A DNA stretch of 64,000 bases from Tetrastigma voinierianum (lineage: Eukaryota; Streptophyta; Magnoliopsida; Vitales; Vitaceae), in contig JAEQBH010000288.1 of the NCBI GenBank assembly GCA_016808115.1, forward strand, positions 62,001-126,000, in the 5' to 3' direction. The notes under the pieces were generated by a model. The model was given only the letters and a program-made list of their open reading frames with translations. It was not told the origin of the DNA and ran no database searches. This document shows, piece by piece, positions 10,969 to 22,320 of this stretch (position 1 is its first letter; each line of letters begins with the position of its first letter). The position numbers were made by a program, and so were the translations under genes.

Positions 10969-11689
10969 TTGGCAATGTTCATCATCAAGTGGCTAATGCT
11001 CCATTGATCCCCGTCGTTACTATTCATGCCGCACTATTCCATTTCTTCGCTTGATATTCTTCATTCCCTACTTGTCAAATTGATAAAAACCATATGAAAT
11101 TGATGAAACTAAACTCCACTTTGTTATGATTGATTGGACAATTTAATGATTTGCTTTCTAATTTCGCAAAACTACAAAAACAAATTCTAATGCGCATCGT
11201 AAGTACAATAGGGACTGCATGTCAATTGGGTTAATTATAACACTAGTACACAAAAGCGCCAAACCTATTAAAAATGTGGTTCAAAATAGCACTTTCAGGC
11301 ACTAATCACCCCAACCCACACATTGCTAGTCCCTTAGCAATGCAAGAAGAAAAATAAAAACAAAAAAAACATATAAAACTATAACAAAATTATGTTACAA
11401 GGTTGCAGTTCAAAAAGGTTGTGAAGAAGTAATGCCTAACCTCAATGAAATTACCGAAATCGAGCCTAATAACTACTCCGAGAGAATGAATGCCATACAA
11501 ATGGAGTGACAAAAGAGCTTCCTTCGATGACTCAAACCACAGAACTTCCACCAAAATCTAAGTGTTTGTTTGATTAGCTCTCAACAATAAACTCGCCAAT
11601 CAGACTTCTCCCCAACTGCCATCGGGTAATGTCCCAACATGCCAACCAACCTAAATAGATCAGACCTACTTTATTCCACAATTTTTTTG

Positions 11690-12060
11690 TGTTGTAGGTG
11701 CAATGTCGAGAATCAACTTCACCAAAGTCCATGTAACAGGATTCGCCGATGTCTCCCCAACCGCTATGCTTCAGGCACTGCCATAAGGATTTTTCAAACC
11801 ACAAACTTTCGTGTTTCACCCCGGACTAATGATTTCGAGGACTCCAGCACCTATAACTCGCTAAACTTCACTCCATCCACCAGCGAACACTAAGCCTAAG
11901 GGTCTTCAAACTGGGCTGGCTTTAGGGCACTGTGCTTGTAAAGGCTTTCGCCATAAACCCCTGACCGTGTTCTGGTTTCAAGGCAAAGCTGCCAGCAATT
12001 TCTTTGCTTTTTCTTTTCTTTTTTCTTTTCTTTCTTTTTCTTTTGGAAGACTCCATTGGT
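11690..12060 (-). repeat. Conserved 3' noncoding block, E
   Basis: On the minus strand: a purine-rich run (complement of the TTTTCTTTT tract at 12000-12045), then TTGAAACC..., GCCTGAAGC..., and GTTACATGGACTTTGGTGAAG near the 3' side. It is homologous in order to blocks in C (44840-45170), B (47480-47860) and F (60560-60930). Short frames run through it, but none is shared among the copies. Confidence 0.8.
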
Positions 12061-12849
12061 CCTCTCTTTCCACAGGTCCTTAACCTATTAAAGGTAGTCA
12101 ACCCATATTTAGGATAGGTTGTGCAAAGTGTAAGGGTTGTGCATTTTTCAACTCATCATTGAAACCTATCGTGCTTAGTGTGGTTAGCTAGAGGTGGGAA
12201 GAAAATGTCAATCAATAAGAATTCAACTAATCATTCACTCAACTAGCTTGAAACCAATCTAACAATTCCATGCACTGGACAAAGTTTCAACTTTTCAAAC
12301 CGTAGGCCAGGCAAAACACAACTGGGCTAAAAAACAAAAAAAATAGTGCAAATAAAAACTAACAAAGTGGTGCGAAAAACAAACTAACAGCTTCACAAAC
12401 CAACAAACAACTGTTCAAATACAAACTAACTAGCAAGCCATTCATGAAACAAAAAGACTTGCTCAAAATATAAACAACACTTCCTTCCTTAACTCTCCCC
12501 AACCACTCCGACATCACCCCCAAGGCGGCCATGGAGTGGAAGTTTCATGGCGTGAAGTGATACTTGATGAAATGTACTCGCTTTTGGATAGAGACGCCGT
12601 AGTTTTCCAGAGAGACCTTATTCACTCCATTTGGGATTAAGATGAACAAGTTAAGAGAAGAAAAGAGAGGAAAAAAGGGACAAGTTGGAACATTTTGAAT
12701 ATTACTCATTTTTCAAAATTTCAAATGTGTTCTTTCTAGCCATATTTAGATTCTACACTCTCTAATCTTTCCAACGAGATGAAAATCACCCAAACCGATA
12801 TCAGATGAAAAATTTATGCTTAAAACAAAATTAGGAGGCAAAACAGGGG

Positions 12850-12915
12850 AGAGGGAGCGAAAATTTCGCTACAAAGAGCAAAAAAATTCGTCATAATAGC
12901 GAAATCTCCGTGGCT
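12850..12915. repeat. Internal GCGAAATTTCGC-type cluster, E
   Basis: GCGAAAATTTCGCTAC at 12858 and nearby AATAGCGAAATC words. It lies between the gag remnant and the 3' block, the same place as the larger cluster in C (43620-44060). Confidence 0.7.
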
Positions 12916-13161
12916 TAAAATTCCTCTCTTTTTCCTCGCTTCGATCTTCATTCCTCGTTTCAAAATTTTCACCAAACCGCAAAATTAATACAAGAAAATT
13001 GCGTAAAGTGAAAACAAGCTAGAATGAAAGATTAACTTAAAATTATTAGAGAAAATCTAAAAAGAAAAATTAAAGAAATCAAAATAAACTAAAATAAAAC
13101 AAAATAAAATAAGAAAAATCAAAACAAAAATGAGTGAACTTTGTTCACTCAAACAAGTTGC

Positions 13162-13410
13162 TCAGGTCTTGTCCGATGGTGCTAGAGAAACTGGTGGAGC
13201 TGGTAGAATTGCTGAGGTACATGTGCTCCAAACCTGAACCAGTTGTTTGCGCCATCCACTATGCCATGCAATATGAGTAGCTGCCAATGTCTTCGATGTA
13301 GTGGAAAATGTTTGAGCAATGGCCACTAACTTCCTAAAATTATGTAGCCAAGGCAGTGCAAATGGGGTGGCCTTTGGAGATGGTGTTTCAGGTGTAGGCA
13401 AAATATACAC
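13162..13410 (-). CDS. Small ORF conserved in E and C, unknown
   Basis: An open 82-codon frame: MYILPTPETPSPKATPF, then FRKLVAIAQTFSTTSK, THIAWHSGWRKQLVQVW and a proline-rich tail. C has an equivalent in pieces at 43018-43345 (TQDISGHCKSLCHYIQDISS and a CRFGFGAPEP-like end in shifted frames). I do not recognise the family; it lies where the autonomous relatives have protease and pol. The serine/threonine-rich middle and tryptophan-rich end are the visible features. It may be the tail of an ancestral gag frame, since the gag remnant lies just upstream. Expression is unproven. Confidence 0.4.
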   Translation of the reverse strand: MYILPTPETPSPKATPFALPWLHNFRKLVAIAQTFSTTSKTLAATHIAWHSGWRKQLVQVWSTCTSAILPAPPVSLAPSDKT

Positions 13411-13603
13411 TTAGTCAGTGGAGGGGGCTACCGGTAGTGGTCGCTTGGGTGGAAATGGATTCAAAACAAGCTCTCGGGCCTCTTCCACCGTTTCTTCCAC
13501 CCGCCTCCTCGCTATAAAGGGAAGGATTTCTTCTTTCTTCTCCTGGAAAACACAGCACACATATCTCGAGGATCTGCACAACCCGCATAACTAATAAAAT
13601 CCT

Positions 13604-14037
13604 CTATAAGCCCCTAGTGGTCATTTGTCGATGACCGCCTCTACCATGGGCGTCACTCGCACTTCCTCTGTCACGATCAATGAGGTTTTCAATGGAGTCT
13701 TGCAGGTTGTCCCATTTATGCTCAAAGTCATTTTTCAACCCATCTAATTTCTTGTTCAAATTGTCTTCCACAATGACAATTCTCTTATTCGAATGAGCAT
13801 TAATCCCCTTCTGCTCTCCCACAAAGTCATCCACTATCTGGGTAAGGTCTAAAATGGCTTGTTCAAATGGAGGGATTGACAGTGGTGGCTGAGGTGACTA
13901 AGGAGTTGAAGCATAATATGGAGGTTCAGGAGGTGCATACTGTGGAGGTCTTGGTTCCATGAGTGAATTTGTGTGATTCCCCCAACTATGGCTGGGGTAC
14001 TACCATATGGTGAATCCATTGTTTTTATAGTCCTCAT
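13604..14037 (-). pseudogene. gag: E gag C-terminal remnant with coiled coil
   Basis: Two adjoining minus-strand frames (13849-14037 and 13604-13834) read through a proline/histidine-rich linker and then DDFVGEQKGINAHSNKRI, NLNKKLDGLKNDFEHKWDNL and DSIENLIDRDRGS. The heptad-like leucine/isoleucine spacing suggests a coiled coil, as found after the Gag core in Athila relatives. C carries the same segment at 42640-42800. The Gag core itself is missing. Confidence 0.6.
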
Positions 14038-14428
14038 GGACCTATATTCATTTAGATTCCCTCTCCACTAAGTTGCCGACTTTGCCATGACTGGGTTTCA
14101 GAATCCTCATGGACATATATGTACTATGGTTACCCCCTGCCACATGCTGACTGTACTGTCCCTCTTCCATTGGGTTCAAATTCAACCTTGATTAAGAAAC
14201 TCTATCCCACTAGAACACGAACCCCTGCAACAAGAACAAAGCAAACACCAAACAAGGAAAAAAAACAACTCTACCAAAAAGGGGTAAAGTTAGCTAAAAA
14301 CAAAATAAAATGAAACAAAATTAAACACACTGAAAACACTAAAAAGATATATATACAAGAAATTCACCTAATCTCAGGATAAGGATCACAAGTGTTCAAC
14401 AAAGTCAACATGCCCGCACTAGCACCAT

Positions 14429-14447
14429 CCACGGCAACGGCGCTCTA
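14429..14447 (-). promoter_or_regulatory. E primer binding site, tRNA-Asp type
   Basis: Minus-strand TAGAGCGCCGTTGCCGTGG, close to the Athila tRNA-Asp complement. It lies right after the 5' LTR end near 14450. Confidence 0.75.
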
Positions 14448-14449
14448 TT

Positions 14450-15941
14450 TGGATTCTTACCACAAAGAGGTGTTATGAATCAACAAAATTTATAACCTAA
14501 TTACTCTACGCCGTAGCTGAATTACCGCAGTGATAGCTGCCTTCTAGGATCGAACACAGGATGGGTTTTTCTCGTACTCAAATGATTTACGTAGGTTAAA
14601 AATGTTGAATTTGTTTTGGATTTTAGGATTTGGTGTAAAAAGTGTGTGAAGTTGATGTTGTGGAAATTAAAAATAAAACGAAATAAACTAAAATAAAGTG
14701 TAAAAAGAAATTCTTGAAGTGTTGGGCTACTAGGTTGGGTTGATAGGGTAACAAAGAGGTTCTCGGGTTCATTTCCTCGCGTTGGGGAGGATGACCTATA
14801 GTCAATTCCCAAACCGGATCTTCATTTAACTTTAAAAACTAAACCCTAATAATTTTCCTTTTGATAGAAAGCATTTATTTAGCATTTATGGTTCCTACAG
14901 TGAAAATCTATCACCTTGACTCGTCCTATAATGATTCATAAAGGGCAACTAATGAACTCAGTGGATCTAATAATAAGCATCCATCAACCCTGTAAAGATT
15001 ACCAAGTATCATCAATGAGGATGCATCTACGCTGAAAATATAACCCCCACCTACCTCCAATGGCTCGCAAATAGCAACTAATGGATATCACAGCCTAAAG
15101 CTAAGAATACATCAACCCTTAAAAGCTGCTAAGTATTGGCCAAAGAAAGTACATCAAAGAGCTTTAAACCTAGAGTTGCAAATTGGGAACTAAAATGTCA
15201 AAACCTCGCTATGAAAAATGGGGAACAAATGCAAACCTTACTTCCCAAGCCTAGCAACCCTCTTCTTCTTCAAGGATACGAGATACCTACTCAAACATCC
15301 TTTGAGTTGTCATCCTCAAAGGAGTGTTTGGTTTACTAGAAAGTGAGAGAAAATGAAAAATAGAAGAGAGAAAACTGGGAAGAAAACAGAGCACCCGTAT
15401 TTGCTTCCGTCAAATAATACCTAGGTCAATAGTGTATTACAATGGCTTATATAGCCTTACAATCAAAGTGAACTACCAAACTAACCTAACTAAAACTATT
15501 ACAATGAGGGTAGAAAGGAGAAAAACAAAAACTAGGGCTTCGCTTAAAGGTTGGAATTTTGCCAAGTAGGAGAAAAATTCCGCTATGTAGCGAATTTTCG
15601 CCATCGGGCACCGTTCATCGTTGTCGCTACTGCTCCATTACTCCTCGCTGCTACTATTCACACGCACTATTCCATTTCTTCTTTCTTGATATTCTTCACA
15701 CGGCCAGTCGGAAATTGATAGAAAACCATATGAAATTGATGGAAATCAACCGACTTTGTTATGCGAGTGGATTGGACACGACGATTCGCTTCCAATCCTG
15801 CAAAAACTACAAAAATGTACTCCGAATGCGATCGTATACAATAGGGACTAACATGTCAATTAAGTTAATTATAACACTAGTACATGCAAATAAAACCTAT
15901 TAAAAATAGGGTTTAAAATAGCACTTTTTGGGCACTAATCA
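14450..15941 (-). repeat. E 5' LTR
   Basis: On the minus strand it starts TGATTAGTGCCC at 15941. The other end is decayed (ATTCTTACC in place of ATTCGTGCC), so that boundary is good to a few bases. About 1492 bp, with a TATA box at 15444-15456. Confidence 0.85.
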
Positions 15942-15946
15942 CTTTA

Positions 15947-16440
15947 CCTTTATAATGATGTCATTTGGATTATGTAATGCTCTTACCACCTTTCTGAGAT
16001 GTATGATGTCTATATTTTCTGACTTGGTGGAAGAGGTTATGAAAATATTCATGGATGACTTCTCAGTTTATGGATCCAGTTTTGATGATTGTTTGAGAAA
16101 CTTAGCAACAATACTTAAGAAGTGCCAAGACAAGAATCTAGCTTTAAATTGGGAAAAATGTCATTTCATGGTAACTGAAGGTATTTTTTTGGGGCACAAG
16201 ATTTATGAAGATGGATTGGAAGTAGACCAAGAAAAGATTGTTGTTATAAAAACTCTAAAGTCACCTACAATAGTGAAGGGAATAAGAAGATTCCTGGGAC
16301 ATGCTGGATTTTACAAAAGATTCATCAAAGATTTTTCAAAAATCTCTAGACCATTGTGCATCACGAAAAAGATGCAAATTTTGATTTTGATGAATCATGC
16401 AGATCTGCATTTAAGGAAATAAAATCCAGATTAGTATTAG
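15947..16440 (+). pseudogene. pol: A reverse transcriptase, C-terminal half
   Basis: It continues the RT cut at 9830. SFGLCNALTTFLRCMMSIFS is followed by the catalytic box as FMDDFSVYG (the usual Y/F-x-DD), then KCHFMVTEGIFLGHKI and GIRRFLGHAGFYKRFIKDFS, the connection toward RNase H. The frame shifts near 16380. Both catalytic aspartates are kept. Confidence 0.9.
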
Positions 16441-16856
16441 CTCCCATTATGTTGACACCAGACTGGAACAATGAGTTTGAAATCATGTGTGATGCTAGTG
16501 ATTATACAATGGGAGCTGTATTAGGACAAAGAACTGAAAAGATATTCAAGGCCATATACTATGCCAGCAAAACATTCAATGAGGCACAAGAGAACTACTC
16601 CACCACAGAGAAGGAGATGCTGGCAATGGTATTTGCTTATGAGAAATTCAGGCCTTATATATTAGGGTCCCATGTTGTAATACACATTGATCATGCTGCA
16701 ATTAAATATCTAATGGCAAAGAAAGATTCAAAGCCAAGACTGATCAGATGGGTGCTACTGCTACAAGAGTTTGATTTTGAGATCAAGGATAAAAAGGGTA
16801 GTGACAATGTGATAGCAGATCACTTGTCTAGATTGGAGAGAATTGTTGGAAGATAA
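16395..16856 (+). pseudogene. pol: A RNase H domain
   Basis: RNase H of the pol polyprotein, which degrades the RNA strand of the hybrid. EIMCDASDYTMGAVLGQRTE carries the first catalytic aspartate. YYASKTFNEAQENYSTTEKE includes the catalytic glutamate region, and IHIDHAAIKYL and SDNVIADHLSRLE follow. It is intact as an open frame from 16356 to its stop at 16854, but out of frame with the RT part before it. Confidence 0.9.
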
Positions 16857-17171
16857 AAGAGAACAAAAATAGCAGAATTTTTTCCTAATGAGCATCTATT
16901 TATGTTATTAGTACAGACACCCTAGTATGTAGATATTATGAATTACTTAGCTTGTGGAGTCATGCCATCTGAATTTAGCTACCAGCAGAAGAGGAAATTG
17001 AGAACTGATTGCATATTGTATATATGGGATGACCCACTACTGTATAAAAGAGGAGCAGATTTGATCATAAGGAGATGTGTCTTAGAAACTTAACAAGGTG
17101 GTATTATGGAGAAATGTCATGCATCACCATATGGAGGACACTTTGCAGGAGACAAGACAGCCTAGAAAATT
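16857..17171 (+). pseudogene. pol: A integrase zinc-binding region, first part
   Basis: Linker and start of integrase. MEKCHASPYGGHFAGDKTA at 17107-17163 is the histidine half of the HHCC finger. The gene is cut at 17171 by solo LTR D (AAATT duplicated) and resumes at 18938. Confidence 0.82.
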
Positions 17172-18932
17172 TGTAAAACCCGAGAAAATTCTAATTTTCT
17201 GAAAAAGGGTAAAATGGTAATTTCGATCAAAATCCATAATTTTTCTAGATCTCGGATGACGAAATGGACTTCACCATCAGAATCGTCTCGCGAAAATCTA
17301 GCTACTACGTCTAATTTTGAGATAGTCGGAATTTCACGTTTTTCGATGCACGAAAGATAGTACGGGACACGTGGCGCACATCGCGCAACCCAAGGGGAGA
17401 CAAGTGTCAAACTGTGAGCTAGTCAAACATGATCTCAAGTGTGGCCATGCGGGTCATCATTACGACACGACGCCATCGATGAAAATCCCAAAGTGTAGGG
17501 ATAAGTGGATAAGGGAAATCCAAGCCAACCACGCTGGTCGACACGTGGCATGCAGAGACAAGTCCTCTTGACCCAAGTTCTCCTAACTGGTTTTGGGAGA
17601 AGGAAAAAGAGAGAGAAAAGAAGGAGAGTTTTTGTAGAGAGAGAGTGTCCACCTTCTCTTTAAATTTCCCGGTGATCGGACCGTCGAATCCCTGTGAGCC
17701 AAGAGGCAAAGTTGATCCCCACTCCGCAAGAGCCACATGGATAATGCTTCCTGGGCTTTGTGGAGTTTCGATAACTCCGGGAGGTAGGGGTGCCATTTTA
17801 ATGGATAAGGATATCTTGAGGCCTGGATGGCCGTGTTTTTCAGTCCTAAAAGATTTGGACTGCGTGAAGAAATCCCTAGAGTGGTTTCTCACAGTCCCAA
17901 ACTGACCGTGGATTGGTTGTGTGTGGCCTTGAGTGTAAATATGTTATTGCTTGATTGAATAACATGTTATGTTATTTGTGTGATGCTACGAGCAGTCCCA
18001 AGACGGACTGCCAGATTTTATATAAGCCCATGTGAGCTAATTTTATGTTATTTCTATGTTTGAATAACATGTTGTGTGCAAATTTTGTTAATATATGCAT
18101 GCTTGATATATTAACATGTATTATATGGAAATAGCATAATTCATTTCATATGTGCTGGGGCGCCCTAGAATAGTAGTTGTGAGTGCATGACAAATAAAAT
18201 CGGAAGGTTATCCAAACAATGATTTCTTTTGTAAACTTATTCAAATAGAATTTTATTGAAAAGTTGTCCGAAGAATTGTGTGGGAAATCGTCCAACAATT
18301 CACGGCGGAGAGGCCCATGAATTGCTTCTAGAGCTACTCAAAATTCGCCCCGGGATTGTCCAACGTATTTATATCGGCGGTTGCCCACAATTAAAATAAA
18401 TATTTTGTTTGGAAACTGTTTTCATACATGGTATAAGCATGTGTGAGGGAGTCGGTGAGGACTTGAGGCATGGGAATTTGGGCATGTGTATTATCTCGAG
18501 TAGTGGAATCATGACCCACTTGAATGTGTGTGTTTTCCATTGCATGAGCACTTAGGTGGGGAGTAACCCATGTAGGGGATCATCACTATTGGCAATTGCT
18601 CACCCTGTCGAGGGAAAATTATTTCAAGTACAGGAAGTATTCGGGAAGATGGCGCTCCTTAGAGGTCGGGATTATGAAGCGGGCCGGAGTGTGGCCTTGA
18701 TTCATGTTTTATGTATATATATTAGAACAAACTAGTTTTAATATATGTTTTGTATTAAGAGTGATCTAACAACTCTTGAAACTATTTTAATGTAGTCGAT
18801 TATATTTTGGCGAGTAGGGATGTATGAGCCAATGTGGCCATTTTTACTCACGTATGGGTCTTATGAAATGAGACTCACAGGTTTCCGCAGGTTGACAGTG
18901 GTCAACGGGACCCCCGGAATTGGGGCGTCACA
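17172..18932 (+). mobile_element. D: solo chromovirus LTR
   Basis: It starts TGTAAAACCCGAG and ends GGGGCGTCACA, 1761 bp, with a perfect 5-bp duplication AAATT at 17167-17171 and 18933-18937. No primer site, pol or second LTR is present, so it is a solo LTR left by recombination. The family is that of K: the first 60 bases match the K LTR start at 52923, read on the minus strand. Open frames inside it are on both strands and not conserved in K. It splits the A integrase finger. Confidence 0.95.
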
Positions 18933-18937
18933 AAATT

Positions 18938-19448
18938 CCCCAATCAGAATTTTATTGGCCTACTCTATTCAAAGACTCTTTTGAATGAGTAAAACATTGT
19001 GATGCTTGTCAGAGAATGGGAAACTTAAGCAAAAGAAATGAAATGCCCTCGCAAGGCGAATTCCGTGGTGCAAATTTCGATGAATGGGAATAGACTTTAT
19101 GGGACCTTTCCCATCATCATTTGGCAATATGTACATCCTCCTAGCTGTGGATTATGTATCCAAATGGGTGGAAGCAACAGCTTATCCCAAAAATGATGCC
19201 ATCACAGTGGTTGAGTTTATACAAAGAAACATTTTGAGTAGATTTAGAGCACCCAGAACAATCATCAGTGATGAGGGAAGCCATTTTGCAAATAAAGTTT
19301 TTGCAAAATGAGCAGATATGGAATCAAACATCTAATGGGATTGGCTTATCATCCTCAATCAAATAGATAAGCTGAAATTTCCAATAGGGAAATCAAGAAA
19401 ATTCGAGAAACTCGTTAATGCAAGCAAAAGGATCGTCTATAAGCCGAT
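18938..19448 (+). pseudogene. pol: A integrase, finger end and catalytic core
   Basis: CDACQRMGNLSKRNEMP completes the HHCC finger. The core follows from 19084: GIDFMGPFPSSFGN with the first catalytic aspartate, YVSKWVEATAYPKNDA, and IISDEGSHFANKVF with the second aspartate. The third residue lies in a frameshifted AEISNREIK segment near 19370. Stops are present. It is cut at 19448 by solo LTR G. Confidence 0.88.
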
Positions 19449-20419
19449 TATCACACCTACTCCCGGCCCGACCCGACGCGATCCGAATCGAGTTTAAAGT
19501 ATAGACCATATACCGGGACTCTTTACCCGGTTTTTTTTTTATAAAGCCAATTAAAATTGGGTGGGTATGGCTCCACATCTTATAATAATCAAAATATCAT
19601 ATACATTTACAGTAGTCCCATTTACAATTACAAAACTGTACTTTTACACTTACAAATCGAGCACGGAACCTACATGTAGCGAACCCTACAAGTGTGTTGG
19701 CCCAACTCGTATATGTGAAGTCGCAGGTCTTCTCTCGTACTTACACCCAGATTAGAAACCCTGCATAAGCTTTTTACGCCTTAGTGGGAAACATATCTTA
19801 CAAGGAATCACATGCATTTATACTCGAATCACACAAATATCATAAAACAATAACGTATATCGGAATCTTCAGAATTGATATAACAATTTTGCATACATAC
19901 TTATCTTCTTATAACAAACTTATACTTGTTCACATCTCTCGATGCATGACTAAACTTTTACTTATACTTATAACAAATTTATACTTACTTGGGTTCGCTA
20001 ATTTCATAGTACTTATTCTTATTCTAGATCTCATACTTATACAGCTTATTCTTATCTCGCATCTTATACTTACACAGCTTATCCTTATTCGATCTTATAC
20101 TTATAGCGTACTTATTCTTATGCATCCTCTTGTAGGGACACATACTTATGCTTGCATCGCACGCATACTTATTCAAATCTCCCAAAGGACATATATCATG
20201 ACTTATACTGCATTTCGTCTCTGACTTATAATTGGTCTCAGATTCTCAAAGGACATCTACTAACTCGTCATACCGATACTTATCCGCATCTCGTGAGGAG
20301 CATGCAACTTATGCTTAAGGCTGCAGGTACTTAAACACGTATTGGTATTTATATCTATTTCAGATCTCCCGTAGGAGTTTACAGAACTCATACTTATCCT
20401 ACGAAATTTACATATGTTC

Positions 20420-21275
20420 GGAGGTACCCGTAGGTATCACAGAGATTACGGAACGTATACTGGTATTACAGAACTTATCCTTCTACGAAAGTACCCGTAG
20501 GTATTACTGAGTTTAATCAGGTACAGAGGTACCCGTAGGTACTACAGAACTTATTTTAGTACTTCGTATCTTATACTTGTACTACGGAGCATATCCTTGT
20601 CTTACGGAGTTTATACTCGCTTTATAGAATTTGTTCTTGTATTTCGGATTTTATACATGTATTACAGAACTTATACATGTATTTAAGATCTTATACATGT
20701 CTTACAGAGTATATACTTGTCTTACGGATCTTATTCTTGTGCGAAGGTACCGTAGGTACGATAAGCTCCAACTAATCATATCGTGATCACATGACGTCGA
20801 TCAGACGATGCAGATACATATCGCATATGGACATCTAGTCCATACAGATACGAATCACAACAGATATTATACCTGATTCATACGTATCTCGTAACATATC
20901 CACAACAAATGATTATCGGTTTATATTATAATCATATTCAGAGTTACGCTTATTCGGAGGCAATCGTAGGTACTATTGGACTTATACTTATATTACAGAA
21001 CTTATACTTATTTTAATGATACGAGTACCCGTTGGTAAATTAGGCTGCAGATTACGGTACAAAAGTACCCGCTTGTGTACTACAGAGCAAATACAAGAGG
21101 TACCAGAGAGGCTCACAAGAACATATACGAGGTACCCCTAGGTACATTCAGACTTTAATATATTCATTTCTTTATTCTTATTCATTATTCGAGTCTTATC
21201 ATATAATTGTCGATCGCTGTGACTAAGAATACGGACGAGTAGGACACAAGACACAGTACCCGAAGGTACAAGATG
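20420..21275. repeat. GTACC-CGTA-GGTAC hairpin words in G
   Basis: At least nine copies of GGTACCCGTAGGTA or variants, near 20424, 20489, 20528, 20746, 20960, 21024, 21065, 21132 and 21257. Each carries arms GTACC and GGTAC around a CGTA-like spacer, often followed by T(A/T)CAGA. Spacing is irregular. ACTTATAC words fill the intervals. Confidence 0.85.
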
Positions 21276-22281
21276 TAAGATCGAGGTGTCGTAGAGCACA
21301 AAGCAGCGTCGGCACCGACAGAGAGGTCAAGCCGCATCTAATCGAGAGCATCATATTCACGTGTCAAGCACGATCGTAGAGTGTCGTCGCACTAATCGAG
21401 AGTACCGAAGTACCAATGTGCCAGCACGATCGTGAGAGTGTCACACACTAATCGTAGAGTACCTAAGTACTATACGTGTCTCGCCCACGTAACATAGGCA
21501 TATGTCATTCAATAATCGGTCTTAGGCAATTTTACAATTATTTTAGTTCAGTAACTTACTATCTTATAATAGGAGCCTTCTTAGCCACATTATGTGTTTT
21601 TGACATATTGTCATTTCATGTTTCATGAACATATTTATACATATTGCATTTCCTATACTTTCCTTATTCCATGCCTCTTACATATGGCATTTCATATACT
21701 TATACAGAAGACTTACGATTAATATCATTCATGTATTCTTGTTCCTCGATGAATCAACTTTTACTAAATTGAATCATTCCAATCGGATCATCCAAACTCA
21801 AGTTATAGCATTTTCATGCCAACTAGCCTGGCTTACTCGATTTTACCCGAGCTAGTTTGCAATATTAATTCTTCCAGTGCCTTGTCTCCATATTTCTGAC
21901 ACTGGTTATTTGTACCTTAAAGCTAAGGTTCTAAGGGTTCTCCTCCAATTGAATCACCCAAACGGAAAGCAATCTGAATCAAGATACGTCCGAAACAACT
22001 TCTGACTACTCTATGATCAAACTGATGCAGAATTGGCTTGAACACGTCCCACTTGAGGAATTTGTAATCAAATAGAGTCAGCATTAGAAGGTAGATATTT
22101 CTATATGTTTAGTTCTCTTTGAAGTCTATTTTAATTAGCCACTTGAATCACTCAAATAGGATAAGAAATGAGCAAGTTATGGCTAAAATACGAAAACTGG
22201 TCGAAATAGGAAACAGAGCATCACATGTACAGTATACACCCTAACATGTACCAGACACGCTGACCCAAATGACCAAAACCT

Positions 22282-22320
22282 AACATGTACCGGTACATGT
22301 TCAAGATGTACCGGTACATG
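22282..22320. repeat. ACATGTACCGGTACATGT palindromes in G
   Basis: AACATGTACCGGTACATGTT at 22282-22301 is a perfect 20-bp palindrome. A second copy, ATGTACCGGTACATGT, follows immediately. Half words ACATGTAC lie at 22221 and 22245. The core joins GTACC and GGTAC with no spacer, the same arms as the hairpin words upstream. Confidence 0.92.

Larger units (their letters stand above)
9831..11308 (-). repeat. E 3' LTR
   Basis: On the minus strand it begins TGATTAGTGCCTGAAAGTGC at 11308 and ends GGCACGAATCA at 9831. It contains a 15-bp palindrome at 10954-10968 and a TATA box at 10818-10830. Many small indels separate it from the 5' copy, for example around 10400-10600 versus 15000-15200. Confidence 0.9.
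9831..15941 (-). mobile_element. Element E: non-autonomous Athila-related LTR element
   Basis: Minus-strand element, 6111 bp, with LTRs at 9831-11308 (3') and 14450-15941 (5') and a perfect 5-bp duplication CTTTA at 9826-9830 and 15942-15946. The ends are TGATTAGTGCC and GGCACGAATCA. The 3.1-kb interior has a tRNA-Asp primer site, a Gag C-terminal remnant, a small conserved ORF, a palindrome cluster and a conserved 3' block, but no protease, RT or integrase. The same plan is seen in C. It probably moved using proteins from a B/F-type element. Confidence 0.9.

Noticed and set aside
12000..12050. Standalone polypyrimidine tract as an A-element feature
   Set aside because: It is the purine run (minus strand) of the conserved 3' block of E, matching those in B, C and F.
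17419..17892. 157-codon minus-strand ORF
   Set aside because: It lies wholly inside solo LTR D, antisense to it, and has no counterpart in the K LTR. Chance frame.
19784..20224. 146-codon ORF in G
   Set aside because: Low-complexity leucine/isoleucine product of ACTTATAC-type repeats in an LTR; not a gene.
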